Of a stretch of 45,755 nucleotides of DNA, positions 35,892-45,755 are shown one piece after another. A program made the position numbers and the translations under genes. Every line of letters starts with the position of its first letter. Within the stretch, counting starts at the first letter, position 1. The notes beneath the pieces were generated by a model. The model ran no database searches and had not been told where the DNA came from. It worked only from the letters and a program-made list of their open reading frames with translations. The DNA is from Bacteroidales bacterium (GTDB taxonomy: Bacteria > Bacteroidota > Bacteroidia > Bacteroidales > UBA932): positions 1 to 45,755 of the forward strand of contig JAFSXX010000049.1 of assembly GCA_017443845.1 (NCBI GenBank), in the 5' to 3' direction.

Positions 35892-37383
35892 AGGCCGGAA
35901 GGTTTTTCACCCTCAGTTTCCAGACCGCCTCCATCCCGAGTTCGGGATAGTCGATGCATTCGATGGATTCGACATTCTCATCGGCAAAGAGTGCAGCAGT
36001 GCCGCCCATAGTGCCAAGGTAGAAGCCTCCGTAACGCTTGCAGGAATCCGCAACGGCGGCCGAGCGTTGCCCCTTGGCTATCATTACCAGTGACGCGCCG
36101 CGGCTCTGGAGGAACTCCACATAAGTATCCATACGGCCTGCCGTGGTAGGGCCGATCGAGCCGCAGGGAAGGCCTGCGGGGCATTTGGCCGGGCCTGCAT
36201 ACATCACGGGATGATCCGTCATATACCGTGGCATCGCTTCGCCGCGGCTTACACGCTCAAAAATACGGGCGTGTGCGATGTCTCGGGCCACCGTGATGGT
36301 TCCGGTAAGGCTCAGCCTGGTGCCTGCAGGGTACTTCGAAAGTAGGGCGCGGATTTCATCCATAGGCTTGTCCAGATCCACTTCCACTGCATCTTGTACC
36401 TCGGCCGCCTCAGGAATAAGTCTTCCGGGATTGCTGTCGAGACGCTCAATCCAGATACCTTCCGAATCAATCCGGCATTCGATGTTCCTGTCGGCGGAGC
36501 AGCTGACTGCCAGAGCGATGGGGCAGGAAGCACCGTGGCGGGGAAGACGGATCATGCGGATGTCGTGCGCCAGCGCAACGCCCCCGAACTGCGCTCCGAT
36601 GCCGCTGCGGCGAGCTTCTTCAAGAAGGGTTGCCTCCAGTTCCGCATCCCTCAACCCCTGCACATCATAACGACAGGAAGCCAGTTTGGCGCTCTTGAGG
36701 GCCATCTCGGCGGAGGTACCGCCGATAACTATCGCTATATGATACGGAGGGCAGGCGGCCGTGCCCAGGGCCTTGATTTTTTCGGAGAGGAACGGAACCA
36801 GCCGTTCGGGAGTAAGGATTGCCTTGGTCTCCTGGAAAAGCTGCGTTTTGTTGGCGCTGCCGCCTCCCTTGGCCACACAGAGAAAGCGATACTCCATTCC
36901 GTCTGTGGCCTCTATCTCTATCTGTGCAGGCAGGTTGTCGCCCGTATTGACCTCTTCGTACATCGATTTGGGAGCGTTCTGGCTGTAGCGCAGGTTGCGG
37001 CTCAGCCAGGTGCGGCGGACGCCTTCCGACAGCGCAGCTCCGTCGCCTCCACCGGTCCAGACCTGCTGGCCCTTCCATCCGTAAATGGTGGCCGTACCGG
37101 TATCCTGACACAGCGGAAGGATCCCTTTTGCGGCCACGGCTGCATTGCGCAGCAGCGAACGGGCCACGAAACGGTCATTGGCCGAGGCCTCCGGGTCGTG
37201 AAGTATGGAAGCCACCTGCTCGTTATGAGCCACCCGGAGTTTGAACTCCACCTCTCCGAAAGCCTTCTCGGCGAGCAGCGCAAGGGCCTCGGGGTCCACC
37301 TTCAGCACGGGAGTGCCTTCGAATTCGGAAACCCTCACTAAACTCCCGGAGCCGGGAACCAGGTCGAAGAGAGTCTTTTCCAT
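35878..37383 (-). CDS. Class I (iron-sulfur) fumarate hydratase
   Basis: A 501-residue class I fumarase interconverting fumarate and malate, with both the alpha (N-terminal) and beta (C-terminal) halves in one chain. Cluster ligands probably include Cys92 (PLCQDTGT), Cys211 (AACPPYH) and Cys287 or Cys295 ([18 protein letters not shown]). The C-terminal half has [23 protein letters not shown]. The oxygen-sensitive [4Fe-4S] type fits an anaerobe running the fumarate-succinate route. It follows prfB by one base and overlaps the convergent apbE 3' end by 14 bases. Confidence 0.93.
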   Translation of the reverse strand: MEKTLFDLVPGSGSLVRVSEFEGTPVLKVDPEALALLAEKAFGEVEFKLRVAHNEQVASILHDPEASANDRFVARSLLRNAAVAAKGILPLCQDTGTATIYGWKGQQVWTGGGDGAALSEGVRRTWLSRNLRYSQNAPKSMYEEVNTGDNLPAQIEIEATDGMEYRFLCVAKGGGSANKTQLFQETKAILTPERLVPFLSEKIKALGTAACPPYHIAIVIGGTSAEMALKSAKLASCRYDVQGLRDAELEATLLEEARRSGIGAQFGGVALAHDIRMIRLPRHGASCPIALAVSCSADRNIECRIDSEGIWIERLDSNPGRLIPEAAEVQDAVEVDLDKPMDEIRALLSKYPAGTRLSLTGTITVARDIAHARIFERVSRGEAMPRYMTDHPVMYAGPAKCPAGLPCGSIGPTTAGRMDTYVEFLQSRGASLVMIAKGQRSAAVADSCKRYGGFYLGTMGGTAALFADENVESIECIDYPELGMEAVWKLRVKNLPAFILL

Positions 37384-37384
37384 A

Positions 37385-38462
37385 TTACTTGGAGTTACTC
37401 ATAAGATACTCTTTCATAAAGGCATTCAGATCGCCGTCGAGAACTGCCTGCGTGTCGGCAGTCTCATATCCGGTGCGAAGGTCCTTTACCATCTTGTAGG
37501 GGTGGAGCACATAAGAGCGTATCTGCGAGCCCCACTCGATCTTCTTTTTCTGTCCCTCGAGCTCCGCCTGCTTCTCCTGGCGCTTCTTGAGCTCCAGGTC
37601 GTAGAGATGCGACTTGAGGATGCGGAGGGCGTTCTGGCGGTTGTCGAGCTGCGAGCGGGTTTCGGTGTTCTCGACCACGATTCCGGTGGGAATATGGCGC
37701 ACGCGCACGCCTGTCTCAACTTTATTGACATTCTGTCCGCCTGCGCCGCTCGAGCGGTATGTATCCCACTCCAGGTCGGAAGGGTTGATTTCGATCTCGA
37801 TGGTATCGTCCACGAGGGGATAGACAAAGACCGATGAGAAGGTGGTCTGGCGCTTACCCTGGGCGTTGAAAGGCGAGATGCGCACCAGGCGGTGGACGCC
37901 GTTCTCGGCCTTCAGGTAGCCGTATGCATAATCGCCCTCAAACTCTATGGTACAGGATTTTATGCCGGCCTCGTCGCCGTCGAGCACATCCGAAATATGG
38001 ATTTTGTAGCCATTGCGCTCACCCCAGCGGATGTACATACGCATCAGCATCGACGACCAGTCGTTGGCCTCTGTGCCGCCGGCGCCGGAATTGATCTTGA
38101 GTATGGCGCCCAGATTATCGCCCTCCTCACCCAGCATATTGCGGAGTTCCATCTCCTCGACCCCCTTTTCGAGGTCGGCGTAGGCCTTGTCTATATCCTC
38201 CGCGGCATCCTCGCCGAAATCCACCAGCGTGTCGAGATCCGCTTCAAGCGATTTGAGACGGTCGAAACCCTCTACCCAATACTTGAGTGGAGCCACCCCC
38301 TTGAGAAAGGCCTCGGCGGCCTTCGGATCGTCCCAGAAATCGGGAGCAGTGGTTTTTTCCTGTTTTACAGCCAGTTCTTCCCTTTTTGCAGGGATGTCAA
38401 AGAAACCTCCCCAACGTCTCTAACCGCTGTTTCAATTCTTTAATCTGTTCTGACGATATCAT
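37385..38462 (-). CDS. prfB: Peptide chain release factor 2, programmed +1 frameshift
   Basis: RF2 releases peptides at TGA and TAA. The gene is in two frames: ATG at 38462 reads 21 codons ([21 protein letters not shown]) to an in-frame TGA at 38399-38397, and a +1 shift (38462-38400 joined to 38398-37385) continues as [11 protein letters not shown] to give 358 residues. SPF (196-198), the RF2 stop-recognition tripeptide, and GGQ (241-243), the hydrolysis motif, are present. The longest uninterrupted frame (start near 38296) lacks domain 1, so the frameshifted form is the correct model. Its start overlaps the recX 3' end by 23 bases; fumarase follows after one base. Confidence 0.95.
38397..38412 (-). 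promoter_or_regulatory. prfB: prfB recoding site (+1 frameshift)
   Basis: Minus strand GGGGAGG, TTT, CTT, TGA, C: a Shine-Dalgarno-like purine run three bases before the slippery CTT and a TGA followed by C. The arrangement is that of the classical RF2 autoregulatory frameshift. Confidence 0.93.
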
Positions 38463-38898
38463 TATAAACCTTGTTGATTTGTTCGTATCCGTATCCGCGT
38501 CCCAAGGCGTAGCGGAGCACCTTTGCCCGTCGGGCAGAGGCGTCCTCTTCCTTTCGGAGAGTCCGCAGTTTGGCCCGCAGAAGGGATTCCAACTTAACCG
38601 AGGCCGCCTCGGTGTCAATCTCGCCGAGCGCCGCAGAAATCACGTCGGAATCAATCCCTTTGCGCTGCAAAGCTAACTTAATTTTAAGAGACCCCCAACC
38701 CTGGAGCGAGCTTTTGTCGCGCGCGAAGGCCCTGGCATAGCGTCTTTCGTCGATGAAACCCTCCTTGCAGAGCAGTTCCACCGCCCCCGCCACATCCTCA
38801 ACCTCCAGTTTCTCCAGCTTGGCCGAAATCTCCTGCCTGCAGCACTCCTTCCTGCTGCATATCCCCCTCATCCGCTCTATGGCTTTGGTACGTTCCAT
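38440..38898 (-). CDS. recX: Recombination regulator RecX
   Basis: A 152-residue RecX, which binds RecA filaments and modulates their activity. Family features are CSRKECCRQEISAKLEKL (first helical repeat), FIDERRYARAFARDKSSLQGWGSLKIKLALQRKGI (second) and the third repeat near LRYALGRGYGYEQI. The ATG at 38898 lies only 5 bases after a perfect promoter, so the mRNA may be leaderless; the next ATG (38871) would cut into the conserved first helix. It overlaps prfB by 23 bases. recA is 2 kb away on the same strand but in a different unit. Confidence 0.9.
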   Translation of the reverse strand: MERTKAIERMRGICSRKECCRQEISAKLEKLEVEDVAGAVELLCKEGFIDERRYARAFARDKSSLQGWGSLKIKLALQRKGIDSDVISAALGEIDTEAASVKLESLLRAKLRTLRKEEDASARRAKVLRYALGRGYGYEQINKVYNDIVRTD

Positions 38899-38903
38899 TT
38901 ATG

Positions 38904-38936
38904 CAAAGTTAGCCTTTTTCATAACACATTGTCAAA
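38904..38936 (-). promoter_or_regulatory. Perfect promoter of recX-prfB-fumarase
   Basis: Minus strand TTTG (38936-38933), 21-base spacer, TAACTTTG (38911-38904). The recX ATG begins 5 bases after the -7 box. Confidence 0.75.
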
Positions 38937-38958
38937 CCTCGCCAGACAAGAGGCGTTG

Positions 38959-38989
38959 ATAAACATTTATATCCGTTTATAAACGTTTA
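38959..38989. promoter_or_regulatory. Operator-like paired palindromes upstream of DUF4160 gene
   Basis: ATAAACATTTA at 38959-38969 and ATAAACGTTTA at 38979-38989 are direct repeats exactly 20 bases apart, about two helical turns. They enclose a perfect 12-bp palindrome CGTTTATAAACG (38974-38985) and the palindrome TAAACGTTTA. The site lies between the recX and DUF4160 promoters, a natural place for autoregulation by the HTH of the downstream DUF2442 protein. Confidence 0.5.
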
Positions 38990-39020
38990 GAGTATTCCTT
39001 AGCCTGTGTTTTCACCTTAT

Positions 39021-39052
39021 CTTGCAAGTTATAAATTAATAACCTATATTTG
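39021..39052 (+). promoter_or_regulatory. Promoter candidate of the DUF4160/DUF2442 pair
   Basis: CTTG (39021-39024), 20-base spacer, TATATTTG (39045-39052). The box ends two bases before the ATG at 39055, so the transcript would be leaderless or nearly so. Confidence 0.5.
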
Positions 39053-39054
39053 CA

Positions 39055-39291
39055 ATGCCAACACTATTTAAACTGTTCGGACTGATATTCCGCATCTACA
39101 CAAGGGACCATCGTCCTCCGCACGTTCACGTCATCTCTCAAGAAGGAGAGGCTATTTTCACCGTATCGGAAGACGGGGTTGAAATGAGGGAAAATAAGGG
39201 AATGCGTCAGAAAGACATCAGCCTGTCGCTTTCTGTCATTTACGAAAACAAGGAACTGATATTAAAAGAGTGGGAAAACTATCATAACTGA
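39055..39291 (+). CDS. DUF4160 family small protein
   Basis: A 78-residue protein with the DUF4160 pattern: MPTLFKLFGLIFRIYTRDHRPPHVHV followed by a short beta strand and a C-terminal helix ending LILKEWENYHN. The HRPPHVHV histidine cluster is the family hallmark. DUF4160 genes are regularly paired with DUF2442 genes and have been suggested to be toxin-antitoxin-like; no function is shown. The stop overlaps the next ATG (TGATG). By eye it is less GC-rich than recX, recA and trpS around it. Confidence 0.82.
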   Translation: MPTLFKLFGLIFRIYTRDHRPPHVHVISQEGEAIFTVSEDGVEMRENKGMRQKDISLSLSVIYENKELILKEWENYHN

Positions 39292-39698
39292 TGATTATCA
39301 AAAAGATCTGGTTCGAGGGAGAACGGTTGTACGCTATGACTGACGACGGCAGGACGCTGTGGCAGTCACTGCTTTATTATCCCCGATTGAGATTTGCCAA
39401 AGATGAACAGAGGGAGTGTTACGCGCTCAATGCATTTGGAATCCACTGGGACGAACTTGACGAAGATGTCTCTTTCGAGAGCTTCGAGTATCCGGAGCCG
39501 GAGCCGGAAGGTATCGCCCGCATCTTTCTGTCGCATCCGGAAATCAATGCCTCAGCTTTCGCCAGAAGGCTCGGAATGAAACAAAGCCTGCTGGCCGCTT
39601 ACATCAACGGAACGAAGCATCCTTCCGTCAAACAGCAGCAGCGTATAATCGATGAGATTAACGCCCTGGGGCGCGAATTATCTACAGTCGGGCTTTGA
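39291..39698 (+). CDS. DUF2442 protein with C-terminal HTH
   Basis: A 135-residue protein. The N-terminal half is DUF2442 (IIKKIWFEGERLYAMTDDGRTLWQSLLYYPRLRFA, GIHWDELDEDVSFESF). The C-terminal 50 residues (NASAFARRLGMKQSLLAAYINGTKHPSVKQQQRIIDEINALGRELS) form a compact XRE-like HTH. It overlaps the DUF4160 gene by one base. The HTH makes it the likely DNA-binding, antitoxin-type partner that would act on the palindromes at 38959-38989; this is inference. About 75 bases lie between its stop and the convergent trpS stop, with only a loopless imperfect palindrome near 39720-39737. Confidence 0.8.
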   Translation: MIIKKIWFEGERLYAMTDDGRTLWQSLLYYPRLRFAKDEQRECYALNAFGIHWDELDEDVSFESFEYPEPEPEGIARIFLSHPEINASAFARRLGMKQSLLAAYINGTKHPSVKQQQRIIDEINALGRELSTVGL

Positions 39699-39773
39699 CG
39701 CCAACCTGGGCGAAGCCCTGGAAGCCGGCTCCCAGTTCGAGGAAGCCGTATAGCTCTCTTAACTGGGGATATG

Positions 39774-41962
<2,189 letters not shown>

Positions 41963-42013
41963 AATCTGTTTGTTTGTGTTTAAAAGTTAATATAATCGCT
42001 ATGCATTTCCGGC

Positions 42014-42031
42014 AAAGCCCGGCCGGGCTTT
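42014..42031. promoter_or_regulatory. Perfect 18-bp palindrome in recA leader
   Basis: AAAGCCCGGCCGGGCTTT lies between the recA -7 box (42058-42051) and the recA ATG (41962), so it is in the transcribed leader. It could be a hairpin or a repressor site. No known SOS box of this form comes to mind. Confidence 0.45.
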
Positions 42032-42050
42032 ACAGAATAACTACATACTG

Positions 42051-42058
42051 CAAATATA
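42051..42058 (-). promoter_or_regulatory. -7 promoter box of recA-trpS
   Basis: Minus strand TATATTTG, a full consensus match, giving a leader of about 85 bases. No -33 TTTG is seen at the expected distance. Confidence 0.5.
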
Positions 42059-42064
42059 CCTTTT

Positions 42065-42098
42065 TTTGAGGTAAAAAATCCTGTTTATATTATTTTTG
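42065..42098 (+). promoter_or_regulatory. Promoter of rlmN
   Basis: TTTG (42065-42068), 22-base spacer, TATTTTTG (42091-42098). It excludes the GTG at 42101 as a start and supports ATG at 42116. Confidence 0.65.
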
Positions 42099-42115
42099 CA
42101 GTGAAGTTGACGGTT

Positions 42116-43177
42116 ATGAAAGAAAAACTCCTCGGTAAGAATCCGGATGAGCTGCGGCAGGTGGCAGCGGAATTGGGACTGCCCTCCTTTACGGCGAAAC
42201 AGCTGGCACAGTGGCTCTATGAGAAAAGGGTAAACAGTTTTGAAGAGATGACCAATCTCTCCAAAGCGGCCCGCGCCGCCCTGGCGGAACGCTATGAAGT
42301 GGGGCTCACCCCGTACGCGGGCAGCGTCACATCGAAGGACGGCACCCGGAAATACCTCTTCCCCGCCTTTCCCGATGACGAGGGCAGCGACAAATACATC
42401 GAGACAGTGATGATCCCCGAATATGAGGAGGCCGGCGAAATAGACCGCGCCACGGTCTGCGTCTCCTCGCAGGTGGGCTGCAAGATGGGCTGCCGCTTCT
42501 GCATGACCGGCCGCGGCGGCTTCCACGGCCAGCTTGACGCCGCTCAGATCCTCTCCCAGTTCATTATGATCGACGAGGGGCCGCAGCTGACCAATGCTGT
42601 CTTTATGGGAATGGGCGAGCCGCTCGACAACTGGGCGAATGTGCGCAGGGCGCTGGAAGTCATAACCTCCGACTGGGGATTCGGATGGAGTCCCAAGCGT
42701 GTGACGCTTTCCACGGTGGGTGTGGTTCCCAGACTGAAAGAGTTCCTCGACGAAAGCCGCTGCCATCTGGCGGTGAGCCTTCACAATCCCTTCCCGCAGG
42801 AGCGTCTGGAGATGATGCCCGTCCAGAAGGGCTACCCCCTCGAGGAGGTCGTAAACCTGCTCCGTCAGTACGATTTCAGCGGCCAGCGGCGCGTCAGCTT
42901 CGAATACATTATGTTCGACGGATGGAACGACACCCGTCGCCACAGCAACGCCCTCGCGCGGCTGCTGCACGGGCTTGAATGCCGCATCAACCTTATCCGC
43001 TTCCACGCAATTCCGGATTTTCCGCTCAAGCCTTCACCCGCACAGACAATCGAGACATTCAAGGCCAGGCTGGGCGCCGCCGGCATCACCACAACGCTCC
43101 GCGCTTCCCGCGGGGAGGATGTGATGGCCGCCTGCGGACTGCTGGCCGGAAAAGGACTAAAAAAAGAGACAAAATGA
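42116..43177 (+). CDS. rlmN: 23S rRNA/tRNA adenine-C2 methyltransferase RlmN
   Basis: A 353-residue radical SAM enzyme methylating C2 of A2503 in 23S rRNA and A37 in some tRNAs. The cluster motif CxxxCxxC is Cys122, Cys126, Cys129 (GCKMGCRFCM), and the second catalytic Cys is Cys340 near the C-terminus (VMAACGLLAG). GMGEPLDNW is the usual SAM-binding segment. The frame extends to GTG at 42101, but the -7 box ends at 42098, so ATG at 42116 is used. The TGA overlaps the ATG of the patatin gene (ATGA). Confidence 0.96.
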   Translation: MKEKLLGKNPDELRQVAAELGLPSFTAKQLAQWLYEKRVNSFEEMTNLSKAARAALAERYEVGLTPYAGSVTSKDGTRKYLFPAFPDDEGSDKYIETVMIPEYEEAGEIDRATVCVSSQVGCKMGCRFCMTGRGGFHGQLDAAQILSQFIMIDEGPQLTNAVFMGMGEPLDNWANVRRALEVITSDWGFGWSPKRVTLSTVGVVPRLKEFLDESRCHLAVSLHNPFPQERLEMMPVQKGYPLEEVVNLLRQYDFSGQRRVSFEYIMFDGWNDTRRHSNALARLLHGLECRINLIRFHAIPDFPLKPSPAQTIETFKARLGAAGITTTLRASRGEDVMAACGLLAGKGLKKETK

Positions 43178-45498
43178 AATACAGAATCCTCTCTCTCGTC
43201 ATATTGATTTCGATTACACTGTTTGCCGCTCCACGGACTTCGGCGCAAGAGCAGCCTATACGACCCAAAGTAGGCGTGGTTCTCTGCGGCGGCGGAGCCC
43301 TCGGAGCCGCCCATATCGGAGTGCTTCAGACCATCGAAAAGTATGGCATCCCTGTGGACTGCATAGTCGGAACAAGTATGGGCGCCATAATCGGAGGCCT
43401 CTACGCCATAGGCTACAGCGCATCGGAAATCGACTCGCTGATATCCAACCAGGACTGGAATTTCGTGATGAGCGACAAGGTTCCGCGTGATGCCAGCTAC
43501 TTCGAGGAGAAGGAGGACGATGCCCGGTTCGTACTCAAAATCCCCTTCTCGACAGGGGTTTACGGCCCCCAGAAGAAGCCCGACAAAGACCTCATAGGCC
43601 CCCTGCCGCTGCAGAAACCCCAGGAGCGCTCGGTACTCGACAATATGCCAATAGCCGTCATCAACGGACAGAACATCTACAACCTCTTCAAGAGCCTCTC
43701 GGTGGGATATCAGGACTCCATCGACTTCAACCGGATGCCTATCCCCTTCGCCTGCGTGGCCGTGGATCTGGTGAGCGGGCAGGAGATAGTGATGCGCAAC
43801 GGCTATTTCGCCGATGCCATCCGTTCCTCGATGGCCATTCCCGGTGTCTTCGCGCCGGTGAGGATGGGCGATATGGTGCTCATCGACGGCGGTGCCAAGA
43901 ACAACTATCCGGTCGATGTGGCCCGCGAGATGGGCGCCGACATCATCATCGGAGTCAAACTCGGCAAGCCGGAGGAGGAGAATAAGGGACGCGATGTCAA
44001 CAACCTCGGCGATATGTTCAACAGCATATACGATATGTATGCCCACGAGAAGTATGACGCCGCCATCGCCGATACCGACATCCTGATCCGTCCCAGCACC
44101 AAAGGCTACGGCGTGATGAGTTTCGACAAGGAGAGCATCTCCCAGCTGGAGCAGAACGGGCGCGACGCCGCGATGGAGCTCTCGGGCGAGCTGATAAAGC
44201 TCAAGAAATATCTCGACGAGTGCAAGGAGGATATGGACGACAGGCTCATAGGGCCGCGGTACGTGCGCTCCGAAAAGCGCAAGGCGGTTCATCTCGACCG
44301 CGACACCATCACCCTCGGAAGGGTATCATATACCGGCATAGAAGGCTCCGCATCGCGTATGCTGCTCAAGAAGAGCAAGCTCCACGACGGCGTCAGGATC
44401 GCCGGCACCGACATCGAGAAGGAGATACGGGGATTCTACAACACTTCCGCCTTCAAGTCGGTGACCTACTCCCTCAAGGGGCAGCAGGAGCCTTACGATA
44501 TGGAGATCGATTTCGTCCAGGGACCGAATTCCGAGATGGGGCTGGGCTTCCGCGTCGATACTGAAGAGGCCGCTGCGGTGCTGGTAGGGTTGAGCATCAA
44601 CAAATACGCCCTCTACGGCTCTTCCCTCACCTTCGCGGGCAAGATGTCGGTCAACCCCATTGCCGACATCAAATACACCTATTCGAGCCGCTCCAAGTGG
44701 AGGCTCAACGCAACGGACCGGTTCAGGATCGCCAATCCGAGGATAATCCACGACGTCAACAGCGTCTATTCGTATATCGGCAACAAGGCCACGGTCAACG
44801 CTTCGACGCAGAGACTCCGCAAGTTCTACTTCGAGACGGGCCTGGAGCTGGTCAACTACTGGTACGACAGGCATTCCGCCGATCCCGCCACACTGCTCTC
44901 CTACGACTGGAATCTGAATCGAAGCAACTTTGCGGGAGCCTATGTCAATGCCAATATCAATTCGCTTAACGACAATTACTTCGCAACCAGGGGCCTCTAT
45001 GCCGGAGCATCCTTCGACTACTTCGTGGACCTGATGCCGGGACAACCCAACTTCGCGGTGGTAAATCTCAATTACACGCGTGTCCTGGGTATCGGCAGGC
45101 ATCTGGCCGTCACTCCCTCGCTGCGCAACAGGACCCTCCTGGGAAGCAATATCCCGTTCGCGTTCATGAATGCGATGGGCGGTTCCATCGCAGGACGTTA
45201 TCTCGACCAGCAGATGCCTTTCGCGGGATTCAACAACGTTTATCTGTTCAAGAAGATCCTCACCACGGCGGAGTTGGAGATGCGGGTGCACATTACCGGC
45301 AAACACTATGCTACCGCCACTGCGGCCTACGCGATTGACGGCGACGGAATCGACGATATCTTCGAAGATGCCGGCATCATAGGCGCCAAGGCCGGATACC
45401 AGTACAGTACCCCGGTGGGACCGCTGGGAGTCTGGCTCAACTGGTCTTCTTTCGACAAAAAGGTCGGATTCTATATGCAGTTCGGATACTCGTTCTGA
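43174..45498 (+). CDS. Patatin-like phospholipase with BamA-type outer-membrane barrel
   Basis: A 774-residue protein: signal peptide (about 1-25, TSAQ), then a patatin domain with GGGALG (39-44, oxyanion), nucleophile Ser68 in GTSMG and Asp238 in IDGGAKNNYP, then a POTRA-like segment (about 370-450) and a C-terminal Omp85-type barrel ending YMQFGYSF. This is the layout of type Vd autotransporter-like (PlpD) proteins. It should be an outer-membrane lipid acyl hydrolase. The long open frame starting at 42979 is the rlmN region in another frame, so ATG at 43174, overlapping the rlmN stop, is the start. Confidence 0.92.
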   Translation: MKYRILSLVILISITLFAAPRTSAQEQPIRPKVGVVLCGGGALGAAHIGVLQTIEKYGIPVDCIVGTSMGAIIGGLYAIGYSASEIDSLISNQDWNFVMSDKVPRDASYFEEKEDDARFVLKIPFSTGVYGPQKKPDKDLIGPLPLQKPQERSVLDNMPIAVINGQNIYNLFKSLSVGYQDSIDFNRMPIPFACVAVDLVSGQEIVMRNGYFADAIRSSMAIPGVFAPVRMGDMVLIDGGAKNNYPVDVAREMGADIIIGVKLGKPEEENKGRDVNNLGDMFNSIYDMYAHEKYDAAIADTDILIRPSTKGYGVMSFDKESISQLEQNGRDAAMELSGELIKLKKYLDECKEDMDDRLIGPRYVRSEKRKAVHLDRDTITLGRVSYTGIEGSASRMLLKKSKLHDGVRIAGTDIEKEIRGFYNTSAFKSVTYSLKGQQEPYDMEIDFVQGPNSEMGLGFRVDTEEAAAVLVGLSINKYALYGSSLTFAGKMSVNPIADIKYTYSSRSKWRLNATDRFRIANPRIIHDVNSVYSYIGNKATVNASTQRLRKFYFETGLELVNYWYDRHSADPATLLSYDWNLNRSNFAGAYVNANINSLNDNYFATRGLYAGASFDYFVDLMPGQPNFAVVNLNYTRVLGIGRHLAVTPSLRNRTLLGSNIPFAFMNAMGGSIAGRYLDQQMPFAGFNNVYLFKKILTTAELEMRVHITGKHYATATAAYAIDGDGIDDIFEDAGIIGAKAGYQYSTPVGPLGVWLNWSSFDKKVGFYMQFGYSF

Positions 45499-45524
45499 GA
45501 ATACCGTTTGATTATAAAACAAAA

Positions 45525-45552
45525 AACCCTGCCGAATTGCTTCGACAGGGTT
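45525..45552. terminator. Terminator between patatin gene and rRNA unit
   Basis: AACCCTG..GAA ttgc TTC..CAGGGTT with one internal mismatch pair. On the minus strand the stem is followed by TTTTTTGTTTT, a strong terminator for the 16S-tRNA transcript; on the plus strand by ATTTATT, weaker, for the patatin gene. Confidence 0.82.
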
Positions 45553-45578
45553 ATTTATTGCAGTCTTGCGCTGTAATG

Positions 45579-45652
45579 TAGTCCCTCGCGGAGTTGAACC
45601 GCGGACCTCTACATTATCAGTGTAGCGCTCTAACCAACTGAGCTAAGAGACT
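45579..45652 (-). tRNA. tRNA-Ile(GAT)
   Basis: A 74-base cloverleaf: acceptor AGTCTCT/AGGGACT (one T-G pair), D arm TAGCTCAGTTGGTTAGAGC, anticodon stem CTACA/TGTAG around CTGATAA (anticodon GAT, Ile), T arm with GGTTCAACTCC. The discriminator is A and CCA is not encoded. It lies about 63 bases downstream of the 16S gene, the usual spacer position. Confidence 0.95.
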
Positions 45653-45715
45653 GTATATAAAAAAGGAAGATCAGTACAAGCAAGCAAGAGAAGTTCTCTT
45701 GGGAATCTTGCTCCA

Positions 45716-45755
45716 AAAAGGAGGTGTTCCAGCCACACCTTCCGGTACGGCTACC
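45716..45755 (-). rRNA. 16S rRNA, 3' end only
   Basis: The minus strand reads GGTAGCCGTACCGGAAGGTG, then a GGCTGGAACACCTCCTTTTT end. This is the conserved 16S 3' terminus with the anti-Shine-Dalgarno CCTCC and a Bacteroidales-type GGAACACC. Only about 40 bases are inside the window. The mature end is uncertain by a few bases. Confidence 0.95.

Noticed and set aside
39720-39737. Imperfect palindrome between DUF2442 and trpS as a terminator
   Set aside because: It has no loop and no T-run on either strand.
39690-39756. Coding-like frame continuing past the DUF2442 stop (GFDANLGEALEAGSQFEEAV)
   Set aside because: It is only about 25 codons, in another frame, and the DUF2442 protein already ends like its family; no parent gene could be identified.
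42979-43173. N-terminal extension of the patatin protein
   Set aside because: It overlaps rlmN in another frame; ATG 43174 is followed by a clear signal peptide.

Overview
This window looks like a chromosomal segment of a fairly GC-rich gut-type Bacteroidales bacterium. The evidence is the partial 16S 3' end, the Bacteroidota promoter style (TTTG about 20 nt upstream of TAnnTTTG), abundant signal-peptidase-II lipoproteins, a TonB-dependent receptor with a carboxypeptidase-D-like N-terminal domain, fimbrillin-like and FISUMP proteins, and the housekeeping set (leuS, recA, trpS, prfB, rlmN, gcvT). I cannot assign a genus. The window starts inside one gene and ends inside a 16S rRNA gene, so it may be a whole contig that broke at an rRNA copy.

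Region 1 (1-12.7 kb): an arginase fragment, then a long minus-strand operon reading from 12639 down to 737. Its order is TonB-dependent receptor (interrupted by one in-frame TAG), DUF4876-like lipoprotein, DUF6850-like barrel, two tandem clan CD (gingipain/C25-like) proteases with helical-repeat tails, a papain-like protease, and a short HmuY-like lipoprotein. Receptor, surface lipoproteins and secreted cysteine proteases with an HmuY-like protein suggest a protease-assisted heme or iron acquisition system; this is inference.

Region 2 (12.8-20.6 kb): an acyl-CoA synthetase / etfB / etfA / acyl-CoA dehydrogenase block for acyl-CoA oxidation, a queuosine pair (yhhQ transporter and queF), and two overlapping AraC-type regulators, the first membrane-anchored. 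Region 3 (20.8-25 kb): two fimbrillin-like lipoproteins, one fused to an SGNH hydrolase, then a 221-bp highly structured inverted-repeat element directly after yitT.

Region 4 (25-33 kb): yitT, leuS, an unrecognised outer-membrane protein, an M28 peptidase fused to a TonB C-terminal domain (its general base appears lost), gcvT, and a SPOR-like lipoprotein. Region 5 (32.7-45.7 kb): phoH, a FISUMP lipoprotein, apbE carrying an in-frame palindromic repeat, class I fumarase, prfB with a programmed +1 frameshift, recX, a DUF4160/DUF2442 module with a palindromic operator-like site, trpS, recA, rlmN, a patatin/BamA-type outer-membrane protein, a terminator, tRNA-Ile(GAT) and the 16S 3' end. The 16S-tRNA-Ile unit ends in a terminator with no tRNA-Ala, 23S or 5S behind it.

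Start codons were moved from the longest open frame wherever promoter position, overlap with the upstream stop, or family N-termini argued for it. Promoters, operators and terminators were found by eye.
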